From G963676655 sp963676655 (lineage in GTDB: Bacteria; Verrucomicrobiota; Lentisphaeria; Victivallales; Victivallaceae), in NCBI GenBank assembly GCA_963676655.2, contig CAXXKX010000003.1, forward strand, positions 1,302,001 to 1,366,000: a DNA stretch of 64,000 nt, read 5' to 3'. Of the stretch, positions 1 through 7,925 are shown one piece after another (the stretch's first letter is position 1; the number at the start of each line of letters is the position of its first letter). The notes beneath the pieces were generated by a model. The model ran no database searches. It was not told the DNA's origin and saw only the letters and a list, made by a program, of their open reading frames with translations. A program made the position numbers and the translations under genes.

Positions 1-792
1 GCCGAAAATATGAGTAAAATTAATTCCCAACTGGTCCGGCCGGGTCGGAGTAAACCACCATCCCATGATTCCGTCCTGGAACGGCTCCATATCGCCTTTG
101 GCTTGAGCCTCCTTCCAGACTTTACTCAATTTATAGTTGTCATTGGCGTTGTATTTTTCCGAGTAGTCATGATATCGGAACTGATTAACGCGTTCAACAT
201 CCACGCCGCCAAGTTGAAACATCAAAGTCATGGGTTGAGTGGCTCCGTCTTGAGCCCGTCCCTTTTCAAAGGGAACTCCGGCACGGGCCGCCACATCGGC
301 ATCGCCGCTGCAGTCAACAACCATTTTCGGGGCAAGGGCCTGACGACCGCTTTTGCTTTGGATTATAACATATTTAATTTGGCCGTCTTCAACAACCACA
401 TCGGAAAATTGTGTATAGTAATAAATCTCGATCCCGGCATCCTGAAATGCCTCCTCAAGAATCAATTTAAAACCCTCCGCTTCAAAATCGAAACTGCCCC
501 GGCCTTCGTATACCCCGAAGCCGCGTTTCGTGGTGCTGACGGCCAATTCATGACAAATCCCCCCCACAACCCGTTCATCCGGCCGCCCGTAAGCGTTATA
601 AGAGCATATGTGCCCATGTAAACCGGAGGTTGCAATTCCGCCAAGCGCATTGGTTTGTTCAACAACACTCACCTTCATTCCCAGTCTGGCCGCAGACAAT
701 GCCGCACTGACTCCGGCTGGCCCCCCTCCAATTATCAAAATTTCCGGACTGTCTACTATTTCAATATTTTCATTGAAGTTTATTGTCTTCAT
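1..792 (-). CDS. FAD-dependent oxidoreductase, N-terminal part (3' end outside window)
   Basis: The frame is open from an ATG at 792 to the left edge, so 264 codons of a longer protein are seen. Near residue 20 is the dinucleotide-binding motif ILIIGGGPAGVSAALSAAR, followed by the acidic end of the second strand (VSVVEQ) and a GGIATSGL stretch. Further on is MVVDCSGDADVAARAG, typical of the FAD_oxidored family, whose members are often flavin dehydrogenases in sugar or xenobiotic catabolism. The start has no hydrophobic signal, so it is probably cytoplasmic. The substrate cannot be told. The nearest upstream gene on this strand is the AraC remnant at 1333-1607. Confidence 0.85.
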   Translation of the reverse strand, partial: MKTINFNENIEIVDSPEILIIGGGPAGVSAALSAARLGMKVSVVEQTNALGGIATSGLHGHICSYNAYGRPDERVVGGICHELAVSTTKRGFGVYEGRGSFDFEAEGFKLILEEAFQDAGIEIYYYTQFSDVVVEDGQIKYVIIQSKSGRQALAPKMVVDCSGDADVAARAGVPFEKGRAQDGATQPMTLMFQLGGVDVERVNQFRYHDYSEKYNANDNYKLSKVWKEAQAKGDMEPFQDGIMGWWFTPTRPDQLGINFTHIFG

Positions 793-1332
793 CTCATACC
801 TTTATCAAATTAATTTATTTAAAACTATGCTTAATAGGCATACATTCTGTTTATATAATATGTTTCCACAGAGATTTTGTCAATAGCATTTCTGTTTTTT
901 TTTATAAAATTGGCATTGGCTCTGTAAGCGCTCACTGTTTTCTCTAGCTCAAAGTCGTTTACATCCTCTGCTCAATCGTTATTTAAAAAGCTCAAAATCA
1001 CTTTTAAAATAACATCGCTCCGGATGAACGGATGTTACTGCGTCCAACGTTCCGCCGTTGGACCGCGCCCGCGTACGAAGCGGAGCGATATAATTCTGAA
1101 AAATACAGTTATGACCGGATTCCGCATCTATAAAATCTCATTCAAGGGGACTCCGTATCGGCTTAAGTTAAACGCGATTACAGGAGTTTTGTCAGGAAGT
1201 TTTAGTAATTATTTTTTTGTGAGTTAGGTACTGAATGGCATAAATGTCGGAACATTTTCCGCTTGGGCAGTGAAGTTTTTTCCTGTTTATTGACACATCT
1301 GCATTTTTTATTTAAGAGATATTGACTTAAAT
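793..1332. other. Intergenic stretch, no gene seen
   Basis: About 540 bases without a convincing coding frame. The only structure noted is an 8-bp inverted repeat, GTCCAACG at 1042-1049 and CGTTGGAC at 1056-1063 with a 6-base loop, in a locally GC-rich patch. The promoter of the FAD oxidoreductase should lie in its left part but I could not fix one. Confidence 0.5.
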
Positions 1333-1607
1333 TCAAAGCTCATGATTACGGTTCTTTCTGCGAAATTCTGAAGGTGTTTGACCTATATGTTTTTTGAATA
1401 CACTGCAAAAATAGTTGACGTCAAAATAACCGTTTTCGTAAGCAATAGTTTTTATGTCATGGTTGGAGGCAACCAGCATTTTTGATGCTTTTTCAAGTTT
1501 TATTTTGGTAATGAACTGTCCGATCGAGATATGTTCGCTTTGTTTAAAAAGACGGTTGAGGTGATCCTCGCTGAGCCCAAGGTGTCTACGCAAATCCGCC
1601 ATTTTTA
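1333..1607 (-). pseudogene. AraC-family regulator, C-terminal HTH remnant
   Basis: About 90 residues match the double helix-turn-helix of AraC/XylS proteins: LRRHLGLSEDHLNRLFKQ for the first helix-turn-helix, then IKTIAYENGYFDVNYFCSVF and the family-end motif GQTPSEFRRK. The sensor domain, about 180-200 residues in intact relatives, is missing. The first available ATG (1647) lies in DNA that reads on the other strand as restriction-modification sequence, so the apparent N-terminus is not AraC. The breakpoint is near 1603-1612. This is a 5'-truncated gene, probably inactive. It may once have controlled the oxidoreductase downstream. Confidence 0.8.
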
Positions 1608-1609
1608 TT

Positions 1610-2248
1610 GGACCGATTTTAAGAGGCAGGGATATAAAAAAATACAAGGCAGATTTCGCAAATATTTATCTAATAGCAACTTTCCCAAGCTTACAATATG
1701 ATATTAATGCATATCCTGCTGTCAAAAAACACTTACTGGCATTTGGATATGATAGATTAAAACAAACTGGAGACAAAAATTCAAGGAAAAAAACTAGCAA
1801 TAAATGGTTTGAAACGCAGGATAGTATAAGTTATTCGGAGGATTTTTATAAACCAAAAATTATATATCCCAATATGACGAAATATCTACCGTTTGTATAT
1901 GATACACATAATTATATGACAAACCAAAAATGTTTTATTATAACAGGAAGTAGCATTGCATATTTGACAGCTTTTTTCAATTCATCTATTTTTAAATTTT
2001 GCTTTAAAAATAATTTTCCAGAACTTCAAGGTGGAACAAGAGAGCTTAGTAAAGTTTTTTTCGATAAAATCCCCGTTAAAAAAATTAATCAAGAACAAGA
2101 AAAAATCTTTGAAAATATTATTGCCAAAATTCAAAATAAAAAACTTAATGGAGAATGCACAACTGCAATGGAGAAAGACGTTGACATGTATATATCCCAA
2201 ATATATGACTTATCTATTGAGGAAATTGGCGTAATTGGCTTTATTTAA
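1610..2248 (+). pseudogene. Eco57I-like methyltransferase/restriction enzyme, C-terminal specificity part only
   Basis: From 1610 the plus frame reads GPILRGRDIKKY, then YPAVKKHLLAFGYDRLKQTG, NKWFETQDSISY and EDFYKPKIIYPNMTKY. This series is characteristic of the TaqI-like specificity region of Eco57I-type R-M proteins and of PglX. About 213 codons remain of proteins that usually exceed 900 residues. The methyltransferase core is absent and the frame runs into AraC DNA at its 5' end, with no start codon. It is AT-rich compared with the core genes in the window. Its TAA (2246-2248) abuts the stop codon of the opposing cassette at 2249. Function is presumably lost. Confidence 0.85.
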
Positions 2249-2664
2249 CTAGATTATATCTTCTATATATGCAATCTCTTCATCACTTAGACCATACATC
2301 TCGTATATCATTTTACTTAAAAAGGCCTCATCTTTTACATATTTTTTCCCATCGCTTTTTTTGTAAATTATGGAGTCTACACATTTCTCCATTTCACACT
2401 GAATTTCTTTATTTGGCGGCATAACTAGTAACGGTGATAGAGCTTGCACACTTATTATAACATCTCCAGTTCCAGTTTTTTGGAGAATTTATTAACAGGT
2501 CCCATATATGTAATTTTGAGTTTAGTACGGCAGTTAAGTATTTAACATTATTCCCTGTCGCAATAACAGTGCTATCAAGACACATCATATCTTCTTCACA
2601 GTAGCAAAACCTAATTATTGAACCAATTCTTTTCCATATAATTTTGGGTTTATAAAAATCCTCC
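1837..2664. repeat. Inverted-repeat pair bounding two alternative specificity C-termini
   Basis: A 27-base sequence beginning GGAGGATTTTTATAAACC at 1837-1863 recurs in inverted orientation at 2638-2664 with one mismatch. It encodes EDFYKPKII in both copies. The segment between holds two complete convergent C-termini whose stop codons touch. Inversion between the repeats would swap one C-terminus for the other, as is known for phase-variable HsdS and PglX genes. No recombinase gene is seen next to it. Confidence 0.8.
2249..2664 (-). pseudogene. Alternative C-terminal cassette of the Eco57I-like gene, frameshifted
   Basis: On the minus strand EDFYKPKIIWKRIGS, CLDSTVIATG, YLTAVLNSKL and then, after a +1 shift, TGTGDVIISVQALSPLLV follow the same TaqI-like specificity domain, ending in IYEMYGLSDEEIAYIEDII. 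The shift is in a run of six T on the plus strand (2476-2481); removing one base restores the TGTGD motif. The homology starts exactly at the inverted repeat shared with the plus-strand copy, and nothing upstream of 2664 resembles the family. That is the layout of a silent C-terminal cassette rather than a separate gene. Confidence 0.75.
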
Positions 2665-2685
2665 ATTATAAATTTTACTTTCATT

Positions 2686-3546
2686 TTATTTGGAAGCAGT
2701 ATCAGCCAGGATATGTAAAAGACGTTGTTCGATGTATTTTAATACTTCTGTAAATTCAAGTGACAGGTCAAGTGAGTTACGTTTGAGAAATGCTTTCCAT
2801 TGAATATCTTTTGTTCCATCTTCGGTAAATCCTGAAGTAAAAGCAACCGGAATATCTTTGGGTAAAGCAATTTTTCGACGTTCAAAAGTTGCTTTTATTG
2901 CAATGGATAATTCTTCGTCTGACAAATCCATATTTCCCAAGAGCATATAAAGATCATAAAAGTCTTTCATACGACTGTTGCGATACCCGAGAACAACCAA
3001 AGCATTTAGTTTTTCAGCAATTACTGTTGCAGGATGATATGCTTTTATTTTAGCTGAGGGAAAGTCCAGTATATTCGGATATTCAACTGTTTCGGGTTCC
3101 GGAACTATAGCATCGCCAAAACCAACGTCAACCTGGACCGGAATACGGGATCTTCCCAGGTATCCTGTAAGTTTTACCCGAATACCATGATATTCCTGGT
3201 CTTCACGAATATCTTCGCTAATAATGCTGTCCGGATCAAAAATAAGGCCGTCTTCATTGTATTCCACTTTACAGGCTTCAGTAAAAATTTCCCTTAATCG
3301 TTTATGAGTAGAAACGCCTAATCCGAGTAAATCAATATCACGTGTTGAACGGCGCGGGATTTGCGGCCAAAGAGAAAATAGCATGGCCCCCTTGAGAACA
3401 AAAAAGTTGATATTTCCTGAATACTCAAGTCGGTATAATAAGCGACCCAATCCATATTTGATCAAAATATTTTCAAACGGTTCGCCTGTTTCACCCTGTA
3501 AATTACGCAACTTCTGGCGAACTGACATAACTATTCCCTGTTGCAT
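2686..3546 (-). CDS. abiEii: AbiEii-type nucleotidyltransferase toxin
   Basis: This 286-residue protein carries the nucleotidyltransferase signature of the AbiEii toxins of type IV abortive-infection toxin-antitoxin systems: LKGA at 51-54, RRSTRDIDLLG at 65-75 with acidic residues D70 and D72, and AEKLNALV further on, as in MenA/AbiEii nucleotidyltransferases. Family members modify tRNA or nucleotides and arrest growth on phage infection. The start is taken at 3546, where the ATG overlaps the TGA of the upstream antitoxin (TGATG), a translational-coupling layout. A longer frame upstream only copies the antitoxin's 3' end. It ends 22 bases from the decayed R-M cassette, forming a small defence remnant. 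Confidence 0.88.
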   Translation of the reverse strand: MQQGIVMSVRQKLRNLQGETGEPFENILIKYGLGRLLYRLEYSGNINFFVLKGAMLFSLWPQIPRRSTRDIDLLGLGVSTHKRLREIFTEACKVEYNEDGLIFDPDSIISEDIREDQEYHGIRVKLTGYLGRSRIPVQVDVGFGDAIVPEPETVEYPNILDFPSAKIKAYHPATVIAEKLNALVVLGYRNSRMKDFYDLYMLLGNMDLSDEELSIAIKATFERRKIALPKDIPVAFTSGFTEDGTKDIQWKAFLKRNSLDLSLEFTEVLKYIEQRLLHILADTASK

Positions 3547-4139
3547 CAGATAGCCTCCATATAAGGGCGCATAACCCTTGCAATTCGACAACGACGGGCA
3601 TATTCCCATATTTCATCGCTGGTAGCTTTTTTCTGTTTAAGGGTGTCGCGCAAGGCCTCTACAGCGACCTCTGTTCCAATTTTATTTCTGAATCGAAAAC
3701 AGTCCACAACAGTTTTTGCCGGATTGTAGACTTTGATCTTTATTCCGTCTTCTGTAAACGTTTGGATACCTGTGGAAAAGTTTTCTCCAGTCAATTGAAT
3801 TATTCTTACCGGAATTTTAAGGTTGCGTGGATAATTGCTGCCTTTTTCAATTGCAACCCATGTTTCATACGGCATCTGGGTTGTCAGTTCGTGAAATTGC
3901 AGTGCGGAAAGCAGGCAAATTACTCCATTAGGGATCTTCAAAGCAACAGAGGAAAATGTTTCATGAACCGGCTCATAATCAGGAAGTGCATAAACGCCGC
4001 GAGATACTCGGCGCAGCATCCCTTTGTTTGCCATATAACAAAGTATGCCGGAAGAAATACCGGCCTTGGTCAAGGTGGCCGCAGATACCGTACCTTGCTT
4101 TTTCACCATTCTTATTATTTTGTCAATTTGAGTTTGCAT
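3546..4139 (-). CDS. abiEi: AbiEi-type antitoxin, transcriptional repressor
   Basis: A 197-residue protein with an N-terminal winged-helix region (MVKKQGTVSAATLTKAGIS) followed by RVSRGVYALP, the typical start of AbiEi antitoxins. The C-terminal half (VYNPAKTVVDCFRFRNKIG) also matches the family. AbiEi neutralises AbiEii and represses its own operon by binding inverted repeats. I place the start at 4139 rather than the ATG at 4166 because the predicted promoter's -10 box (4169-4174) puts the transcript start near 4160. It overlaps the toxin gene by one base. Confidence 0.85.
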   Translation of the reverse strand: MQTQIDKIIRMVKKQGTVSAATLTKAGISSGILCYMANKGMLRRVSRGVYALPDYEPVHETFSSVALKIPNGVICLLSALQFHELTTQMPYETWVAIEKGSNYPRNLKIPVRIIQLTGENFSTGIQTFTEDGIKIKVYNPAKTVVDCFRFRNKIGTEVAVEALRDTLKQKKATSDEIWEYARRCRIARVMRPYMEAI

Positions 4140-4168
4140 GACGCATATCCATTTAATTTTACTCATAC

Positions 4169-4197
4169 AATATATATAGTGTGTGAGCGTTTTTCAA
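4169..4197 (-). promoter_or_regulatory. Predicted promoter of abiEi-abiEii
   Basis: On the minus strand TTGAAA (4192-4197) and TATATT (4169-4174) are separated by 17 bases, a good sigma-70 match. The transcript would begin near 4160. Confidence 0.6.
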
Positions 4198-4250
4198 TAT
4201 AATATGAAAAAATTATCTCAATAAAATTTGATTTACAACTTTCATTTACC

Positions 4251-4303
4251 CGTATGTTCCGTATGTTTGCTGATAATTTCCTGTAAAACATACACAACAT
4301 ACG
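4251..4303. promoter_or_regulatory. Inverted repeats upstream of abiE, candidate AbiEi operator
   Basis: CGTATGTTCCGTATGTTT at 4251-4268 is mirrored by AAACATACACAACATACG at 4286-4303 (16 of 18 bases). Each arm also contains an internal direct repeat (GTATGTT). A third copy, AAACATACGGAACATAC, lies at 5160-5176. AbiEi proteins are known to bind paired inverted repeats upstream of their operon. These lie about 55 bases above the -35 box, which is further than usual, so the assignment is inference. Confidence 0.45.
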
Positions 4304-4740
4304 CCCTTTTATAACTCCATATAAAATTTTTTTCTTAAGCCGGGATATTTTTCGGATTTTTTCAGAATATTCCACTTGCAATGTTTTTCTCAAGCAGCAT
4401 ATTTATATTAGTGACTAAAACCATTGGAAGGATTACCATTACAACAATCATTATAGCATAACAATCATATAGTTGTTTAACCACAACTTCTTTTTTCACT
4501 GTCGTTTCGGAAACCGCCAAATATTCTATCATACAGATTGTGACGAAAGAGGATGTGCTCCATTTGGGGCACACCCTTTTGCGTAATCTGTAGAGCTCCT
4601 GGCGGTGCTTCGAACGACACGTAATTGGGCGTGTCCTTTTCTTTTGCCCGGAAAAGGCCACATACGTCATAAGGAAGGAGGTCATTACGAGGGGCATAAA
4701 AGGAAAATAAGGATCATATTTATAAAATGGGAGAAAAATA

Positions 4741-4842
4741 ATGGCTGAAAAAAAAGACGGTTTCGGGTGTCTTGGATTGATCTTTCTAATTGCTCTAGTT
4801 GGCAATATCTATAGACATTGCGACTATTATATACAATATTAA
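4741..4842 (+). CDS. Possible 33-residue membrane peptide
   Basis: ATG at 4741 is preceded by GGGAG ten bases upstream. The peptide starts MAEKKDGFGCLGLIFLIAL, that is, a charged head and one hydrophobic segment of about 13-14 residues, then a short polar tail. I do not recognise it. The evidence is only the ribosome-binding site and the hydrophobic pattern; it could be chance. Confidence 0.3.
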   Translation: MAEKKDGFGCLGLIFLIALVGNIYRHCDYYIQY

Positions 4843-4996
4843 TACATAAATCAAGGCTTTTTTTTAAAAAAAACATTTTTTTTTAAGTATTTTTTTCTCT
4901 TGCCTAAATTAGAGCAATATACATCCTAAAATTTACCCAAAACGTGTGATTATAAAAATATATCATGCATAAAGATAGATAATGATTTGTGAAAAG

Positions 4997-5027
4997 TGAC
5001 GGATAAATGACGGATCATTTGACGGAT
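4997..5027. repeat. Three TGACGGAT direct repeats, iteron-like
   Basis: TGACGGAT occurs at 4997-5004, 5008-5015 and 5020-5027, 11 and 12 bases apart, about one helical turn each. The spacing suggests a protein-binding array. No cognate gene is evident. Confidence 0.6.
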
Positions 5028-5354
5028 GCTTACTACAGGGAGATTTAATGAAAAACCAATATTAAATATAAAACAGAGGGAGCGCTCAAGGAAATAATTT
5101 CATTCAATTTAGCAAAAAACAAACTTGGATGCTTTATATCCGTGCAAAAAAAAACGGAAAAACATACGGAACATACAGCATTTATTCACTCTTGTTATAA
5201 ATAATATTGAAATATTTGAACCGGACATATTAAATTTCGGCGTTCCAGAAATGTTCCAAAAATATTCCAATTGGATGACTGATGTGCGTAAAAAAGCATG
5301 TTTTTGCAGTTTGTTGCAAAGAAGTTGTTTTGAGTAGAATTTGAGGGAGAAAAA

Positions 5355-5430
5355 TGGTACGCTAGGCAGGGATCGAACCTGCGACCCACGGATTAGAAAT
5401 CCGTTGCTCTATCCTCTGAGCTACTAGCGC
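5355..5430 (-). tRNA. tRNA-Arg (anticodon TCT)
   Basis: The minus strand reads as a 76-base cloverleaf with encoded CCA (5355-5357), anticodon loop TTTCTAA within stem ACGGA/TCCGT, and T-loop TTCGATC. The acceptor stem is complete except for a G-U first pair. Its 3' end borders the accessory block, a position often used by integrases, but I see no repeated tRNA end further left. Confidence 0.95.
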
Positions 5431-5444
5431 ACTAAAATCGGGAC

Positions 5445-6473
5445 TTACAACAGTCCCGCCGTTTCGGGTAAACCGAACCGGATGTTCATACACTGAATCG
5501 CCTGGCCTGACGCACCTTTGGTCAGGTTATCGATCGTGCTGGTAACGATTACTTTATTCGTATGTTCGTCAAATACAAGTCCGATTTCACAAACATTACT
5601 CATCGTTACATATTTTGTATCAGCGAGCCGACCGGCCGGGAGAACCCGGACAAACGGTTCGTTCCGATAAGCGTCTTCAAGCGCTTTCCGCGCTTTCTCT
5701 TCAGTACAGCCATCAGCGGCATACATCAGAATCGTTGAGTTAATTCCACGAGTGACCGGAACCAGATGCGGGCAGAAGTTGATCGCGATATCGTCGACTC
5801 CGGCGGCCGCAGCCATTTCCTGTTCGATCTCCGGCAAATGCCGGTGTCCGGAAACAGCATAAGCCTTGAGGCTTTCATTGCATTCCGGGAAAATATACGG
5901 CAGGTCAACCTTGCGTCCGGCACCACTGACTCCGCTCATGCTTGAAACCACAATACCATCCGTTTTAACCAGACCGGCAGCCAGCAGCGGCGCGGTCGGA
6001 AGAATAGAACTGGTCGGGTAGCATCCGGCACACGCGATCAGGTCGGCTGTTTTAAGCTGTTCCCGGTAGCGTTCCGGCTGGCCGTAGACCGCAGTTTTCA
6101 GCAGTTCCGGCTGAGGATGATTTTCTTTATAATATTTTTTATATTTTTCCGGGCTTTTCAACCGGAAATCAGCGCTGATGTCAATAACTTTGACGCCGCC
6201 TTCAAGCAAAGGAATCGCGAATTCCGAGGCCAAACCATGCGGCAGGGCCAGAAACGCGACATCGCAGGTATCCACGATCTGCTGGACGTCCGGCATGGAA
6301 AAACAGACCGGTTGTCCGGTGAAACGCGGGAATACAGTGCCAACCGGTTGTCCGGCGTACTGGCGTGAGGTAATCACTTCCACCGAAACATTCGGGTGAC
6401 AAAAAAGGAGCCGCAGAAGTTCCTCTCCGGAATATCCTGCAGCTCCGACAATTGCAACTTTGATATTTTGCAT
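5445..6473 (-). CDS. argC: N-acetyl-gamma-glutamyl-phosphate reductase
   Basis: A 342-residue cytoplasmic enzyme that reduces N-acetylglutamyl phosphate to the semialdehyde with NADPH, the third step of arginine synthesis. The Rossmann motif VAIVGAAGYSGEELLRLL is at residues 6-23, and the catalytic cysteine C151 sits in CAGCYPTS. GHRHLPEIEQE and the C-terminal GASGQAIQCMN region are also family hallmarks. Length is normal. I start at the second ATG (6473), which begins directly with the Rossmann strand; an ATG at 6494 would add seven residues. It follows rpsI by 30 bases and may share the ribosomal-protein transcript. Confidence 0.96.
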   Translation of the reverse strand: MQNIKVAIVGAAGYSGEELLRLLFCHPNVSVEVITSRQYAGQPVGTVFPRFTGQPVCFSMPDVQQIVDTCDVAFLALPHGLASEFAIPLLEGGVKVIDISADFRLKSPEKYKKYYKENHPQPELLKTAVYGQPERYREQLKTADLIACAGCYPTSSILPTAPLLAAGLVKTDGIVVSSMSGVSGAGRKVDLPYIFPECNESLKAYAVSGHRHLPEIEQEMAAAAGVDDIAINFCPHLVPVTRGINSTILMYAADGCTEEKARKALEDAYRNEPFVRVLPAGRLADTKYVTMSNVCEIGLVFDEHTNKVIVTSTIDNLTKGASGQAIQCMNIRFGLPETAGLL

Positions 6474-6503
6474 AAAAGTCTTTTCCAAAAACACCAGATA
6501 AGC

Positions 6504-6902
6504 TTAGCGTTTTGAGAACTGGAAACGTTTGCGAGCGCCGGGCTGTCCGGGTTTCTTACGTTCCTTGACGCGGGCATCGCGAGTGAGCATTCCGCAGTTC
6601 TTGAGAACTGATTTGAGTGACTCATCCACTTTGATCAGCGAACGGGCAATACCGTGGCGCAGCGCACCGGCTTGACCGGCAGTTCCGCCGCCCTGGATAT
6701 TGGCGTCGACATCAAATTTACCAACTGAATCGGTAACGCTCATCGGCTGATTGATGTAACCGCGCATTGCTTCATCCGGGAAATAAGCTTTAATTTCTTT
6801 GCCGTTAACGGTCATTTTACCAGTACCGGCTTTAATGCGAACACGGGCAGTCGCGCTCTTGCGACGACCAGTGGCACAAGTATATTCATTTTTAGCAGTC
6901 AT
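6504..6902 (-). CDS. rpsI: 30S ribosomal protein S9
   Basis: 132 residues ending in the S9 signature tail GQPGARKRFQFSKR, whose basic end contacts P-site tRNA. The N-terminal CATGRRKSATARVRIKAGTG and central GGGTAGQAGALRHGIARSL match the family. It follows rplM by 21 bases, the near-universal rplM-rpsI pair. Confidence 0.98.
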   Translation of the reverse strand: MTAKNEYTCATGRRKSATARVRIKAGTGKMTVNGKEIKAYFPDEAMRGYINQPMSVTDSVGKFDVDANIQGGGTAGQAGALRHGIARSLIKVDESLKSVLKNCGMLTRDARVKERKKPGQPGARKRFQFSKR

Positions 6903-6923
6903 TGTATTCTAATCTCCTTAAGA

Positions 6924-7358
6924 TTATTTGGACAGGTCCACTTTTACCGGGTTCTGGGCTGCATGCGGATGGTCGGCGCCGGCGTAAACTTTGAGTTTAC
7001 GGAACTGAGCGCGACCCAGACGGCCTTTCGGCATCATGCCCCATACTGCATCTTGTACGAGACGTTCCGGATTGGCTGAACGGATCTGTTCGGCGGTATA
7101 TTCTTTCTGTCCGCCGCGATAACCGGAGAAATCCTGATAAATCTTACGAGTTTCTTTGTTGCCGGTCAGGACCGCTTTGTCCGCATTGATGACTACAACA
7201 TAGTCACCGGTATCAACGTGCGGGGTATAAGTCGGTTTGTCTTTGCCGCGGAGAGCATTGGCAACAACGACAGCAAGGCGACCGAGCGGTGCTTCAGAAG
7301 CATCGAACAGCAAATGTTTTTGCTCAACTTCACCTGGTTTTGCGAGATAACTTTTCAT
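6924..7358 (-). CDS. rplM: 50S ribosomal protein L13
   Basis: 144 residues with L13 motifs: VDTGDYVVVINADKAVLTGN, a YQDFSGYRGGQKEY segment and GMMPKGRLGRAQFRKLKVY. L13 is an early-assembly protein of the large subunit. First gene of the rplM-rpsI pair, preceded by a structured leader of more than 150 bases that could carry autoregulation. Confidence 0.98.
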   Translation of the reverse strand: MKSYLAKPGEVEQKHLLFDASEAPLGRLAVVVANALRGKDKPTYTPHVDTGDYVVVINADKAVLTGNKETRKIYQDFSGYRGGQKEYTAEQIRSANPERLVQDAVWGMMPKGRLGRAQFRKLKVYAGADHPHAAQNPVKVDLSK

Positions 7359-7560
7359 CGCTTGTTTGCTCTTTCATTTAATTTTATAATCGTTGTGTCT
7401 TCTTAACCGCAGTTCCTCAACCGCGGACTGCTTTTAAGCAGTTTTGCTGCATCTTTCCGCCGCCGATCAGTGATCGGGAAATCTATCGGGGCATCAAAAG
7501 AATGAATAAAATACCACAAATTGCACGGATTTCAAATTCAAAATAGAAAAATTATCAGGA
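7359..7560 (-). promoter_or_regulatory. rplM promoter and structured leader
   Basis: On the minus strand TTGAAA and TATTTT separated by 16 bases occur near 7511-7538, a modest promoter. The transcript leader contains several short hairpins, for example CCGATC/GATCGG near 7465-7480 and CTGCTT/AAGCAG near 7427-7444. L13 leaders are autoregulated in other bacteria. I cannot confirm a known leader motif here. Confidence 0.35.
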
Positions 7561-7585
7561 ATTTGCCGGAATTTATAAAGAAAAG

Positions 7586-7662
7586 TGGCGGGAGCGACGG
7601 GACTCGAACCCGCAACAACCAGATCGACAGTCTGGGACTCTAACCAATTGAGCTACACCCCC
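7586..7662 (-). tRNA. tRNA-Asp (anticodon GTC), copy 2
   Basis: A 77-base cloverleaf with anticodon loop CTGTCGA in stem CCAGA/TCTGG, T-loop TTCGAGT, encoded CCA and discriminator G. The acceptor 5' strand is GGGGGTG. It is identical to the copy 27 bases upstream. Confidence 0.96.
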
Positions 7663-7689
7663 GCATAAAGCGGTTCCGAATGAAAAAAG

Positions 7690-7766
7690 TGGCGGGAGCG
7701 ACGGGACTCGAACCCGCAACAACCAGATCGACAGTCTGGGACTCTAACCAATTGAGCTACACCCCC
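7690..7766 (-). tRNA. tRNA-Asp (anticodon GTC), copy 1
   Basis: Same 77-base sequence as the neighbouring copy. The duplicated unit includes the base before CCA but not the spacer, so the pair is a tandem duplication or is kept identical by gene conversion. Confidence 0.96.
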
Positions 7767-7852
7767 ATTTTCATTCAGGGACCGATAAAATACATCAGGA
7801 TGAATAAAATTCAAGTTATATTTGAGAAATTTTTTTAAAAATTGTGCGTTAG

Positions 7853-7899
7853 AATAAAAATTTTGCATTCGTTCAGGGCTATCACCAATGCAAGCATCA
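7853..7899 (+). repeat. Half 1 of a split dispersed element
   Basis: 47 bases match 21286-21332 in reverse orientation with four mismatches (shared core CAGGGCTATC and ATGCAAGCATCA). In the other copy this half is followed 62 bases later by half 2. Here half 2 lies 4.2 kb away at 12069-12175, beyond the GH42 operon. Confidence 0.75.
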
Positions 7900-7925
7900 A
7901 TGATTGTTGACATCCTGATTCTTAC

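Larger units (their letters stand above)
4304..5354. other. AT-rich accessory spacer with little coding content
   Basis: About 1 kb with low coding potential. It contains a possible small membrane peptide (4741-4842), three TGACGGAT repeats (4997-5027) and one more copy of the abiE inverted-repeat arm (5160-5176). A 56-codon minus-strand frame (4362-4532) has a hydrophobic stretch but no ribosome-binding site. The block ends at the 3' end of tRNA-Arg. Confidence 0.5.

Noticed and set aside
4163..4393. Minus-strand 76-codon frame upstream of abiEi
   Set aside because: It overlaps the predicted promoter and inverted repeats and has no likeness to any family.
4362..4532. 56-codon minus-strand frame with a hydrophobic stretch
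   Set aside because: No ribosome-binding site, no family likeness and AT-rich context; left inside the spacer entry.
5355..5430. tRNA-Arg as attachment site of an integrated element covering 793-5354
   Set aside because: No second copy of the tRNA 3' end and no integrase gene were found in the block.
7653..7913. Minus-strand 86-codon frame over tRNA-Asp
   Set aside because: It reads through the tRNA gene and the repeat half; no domain.
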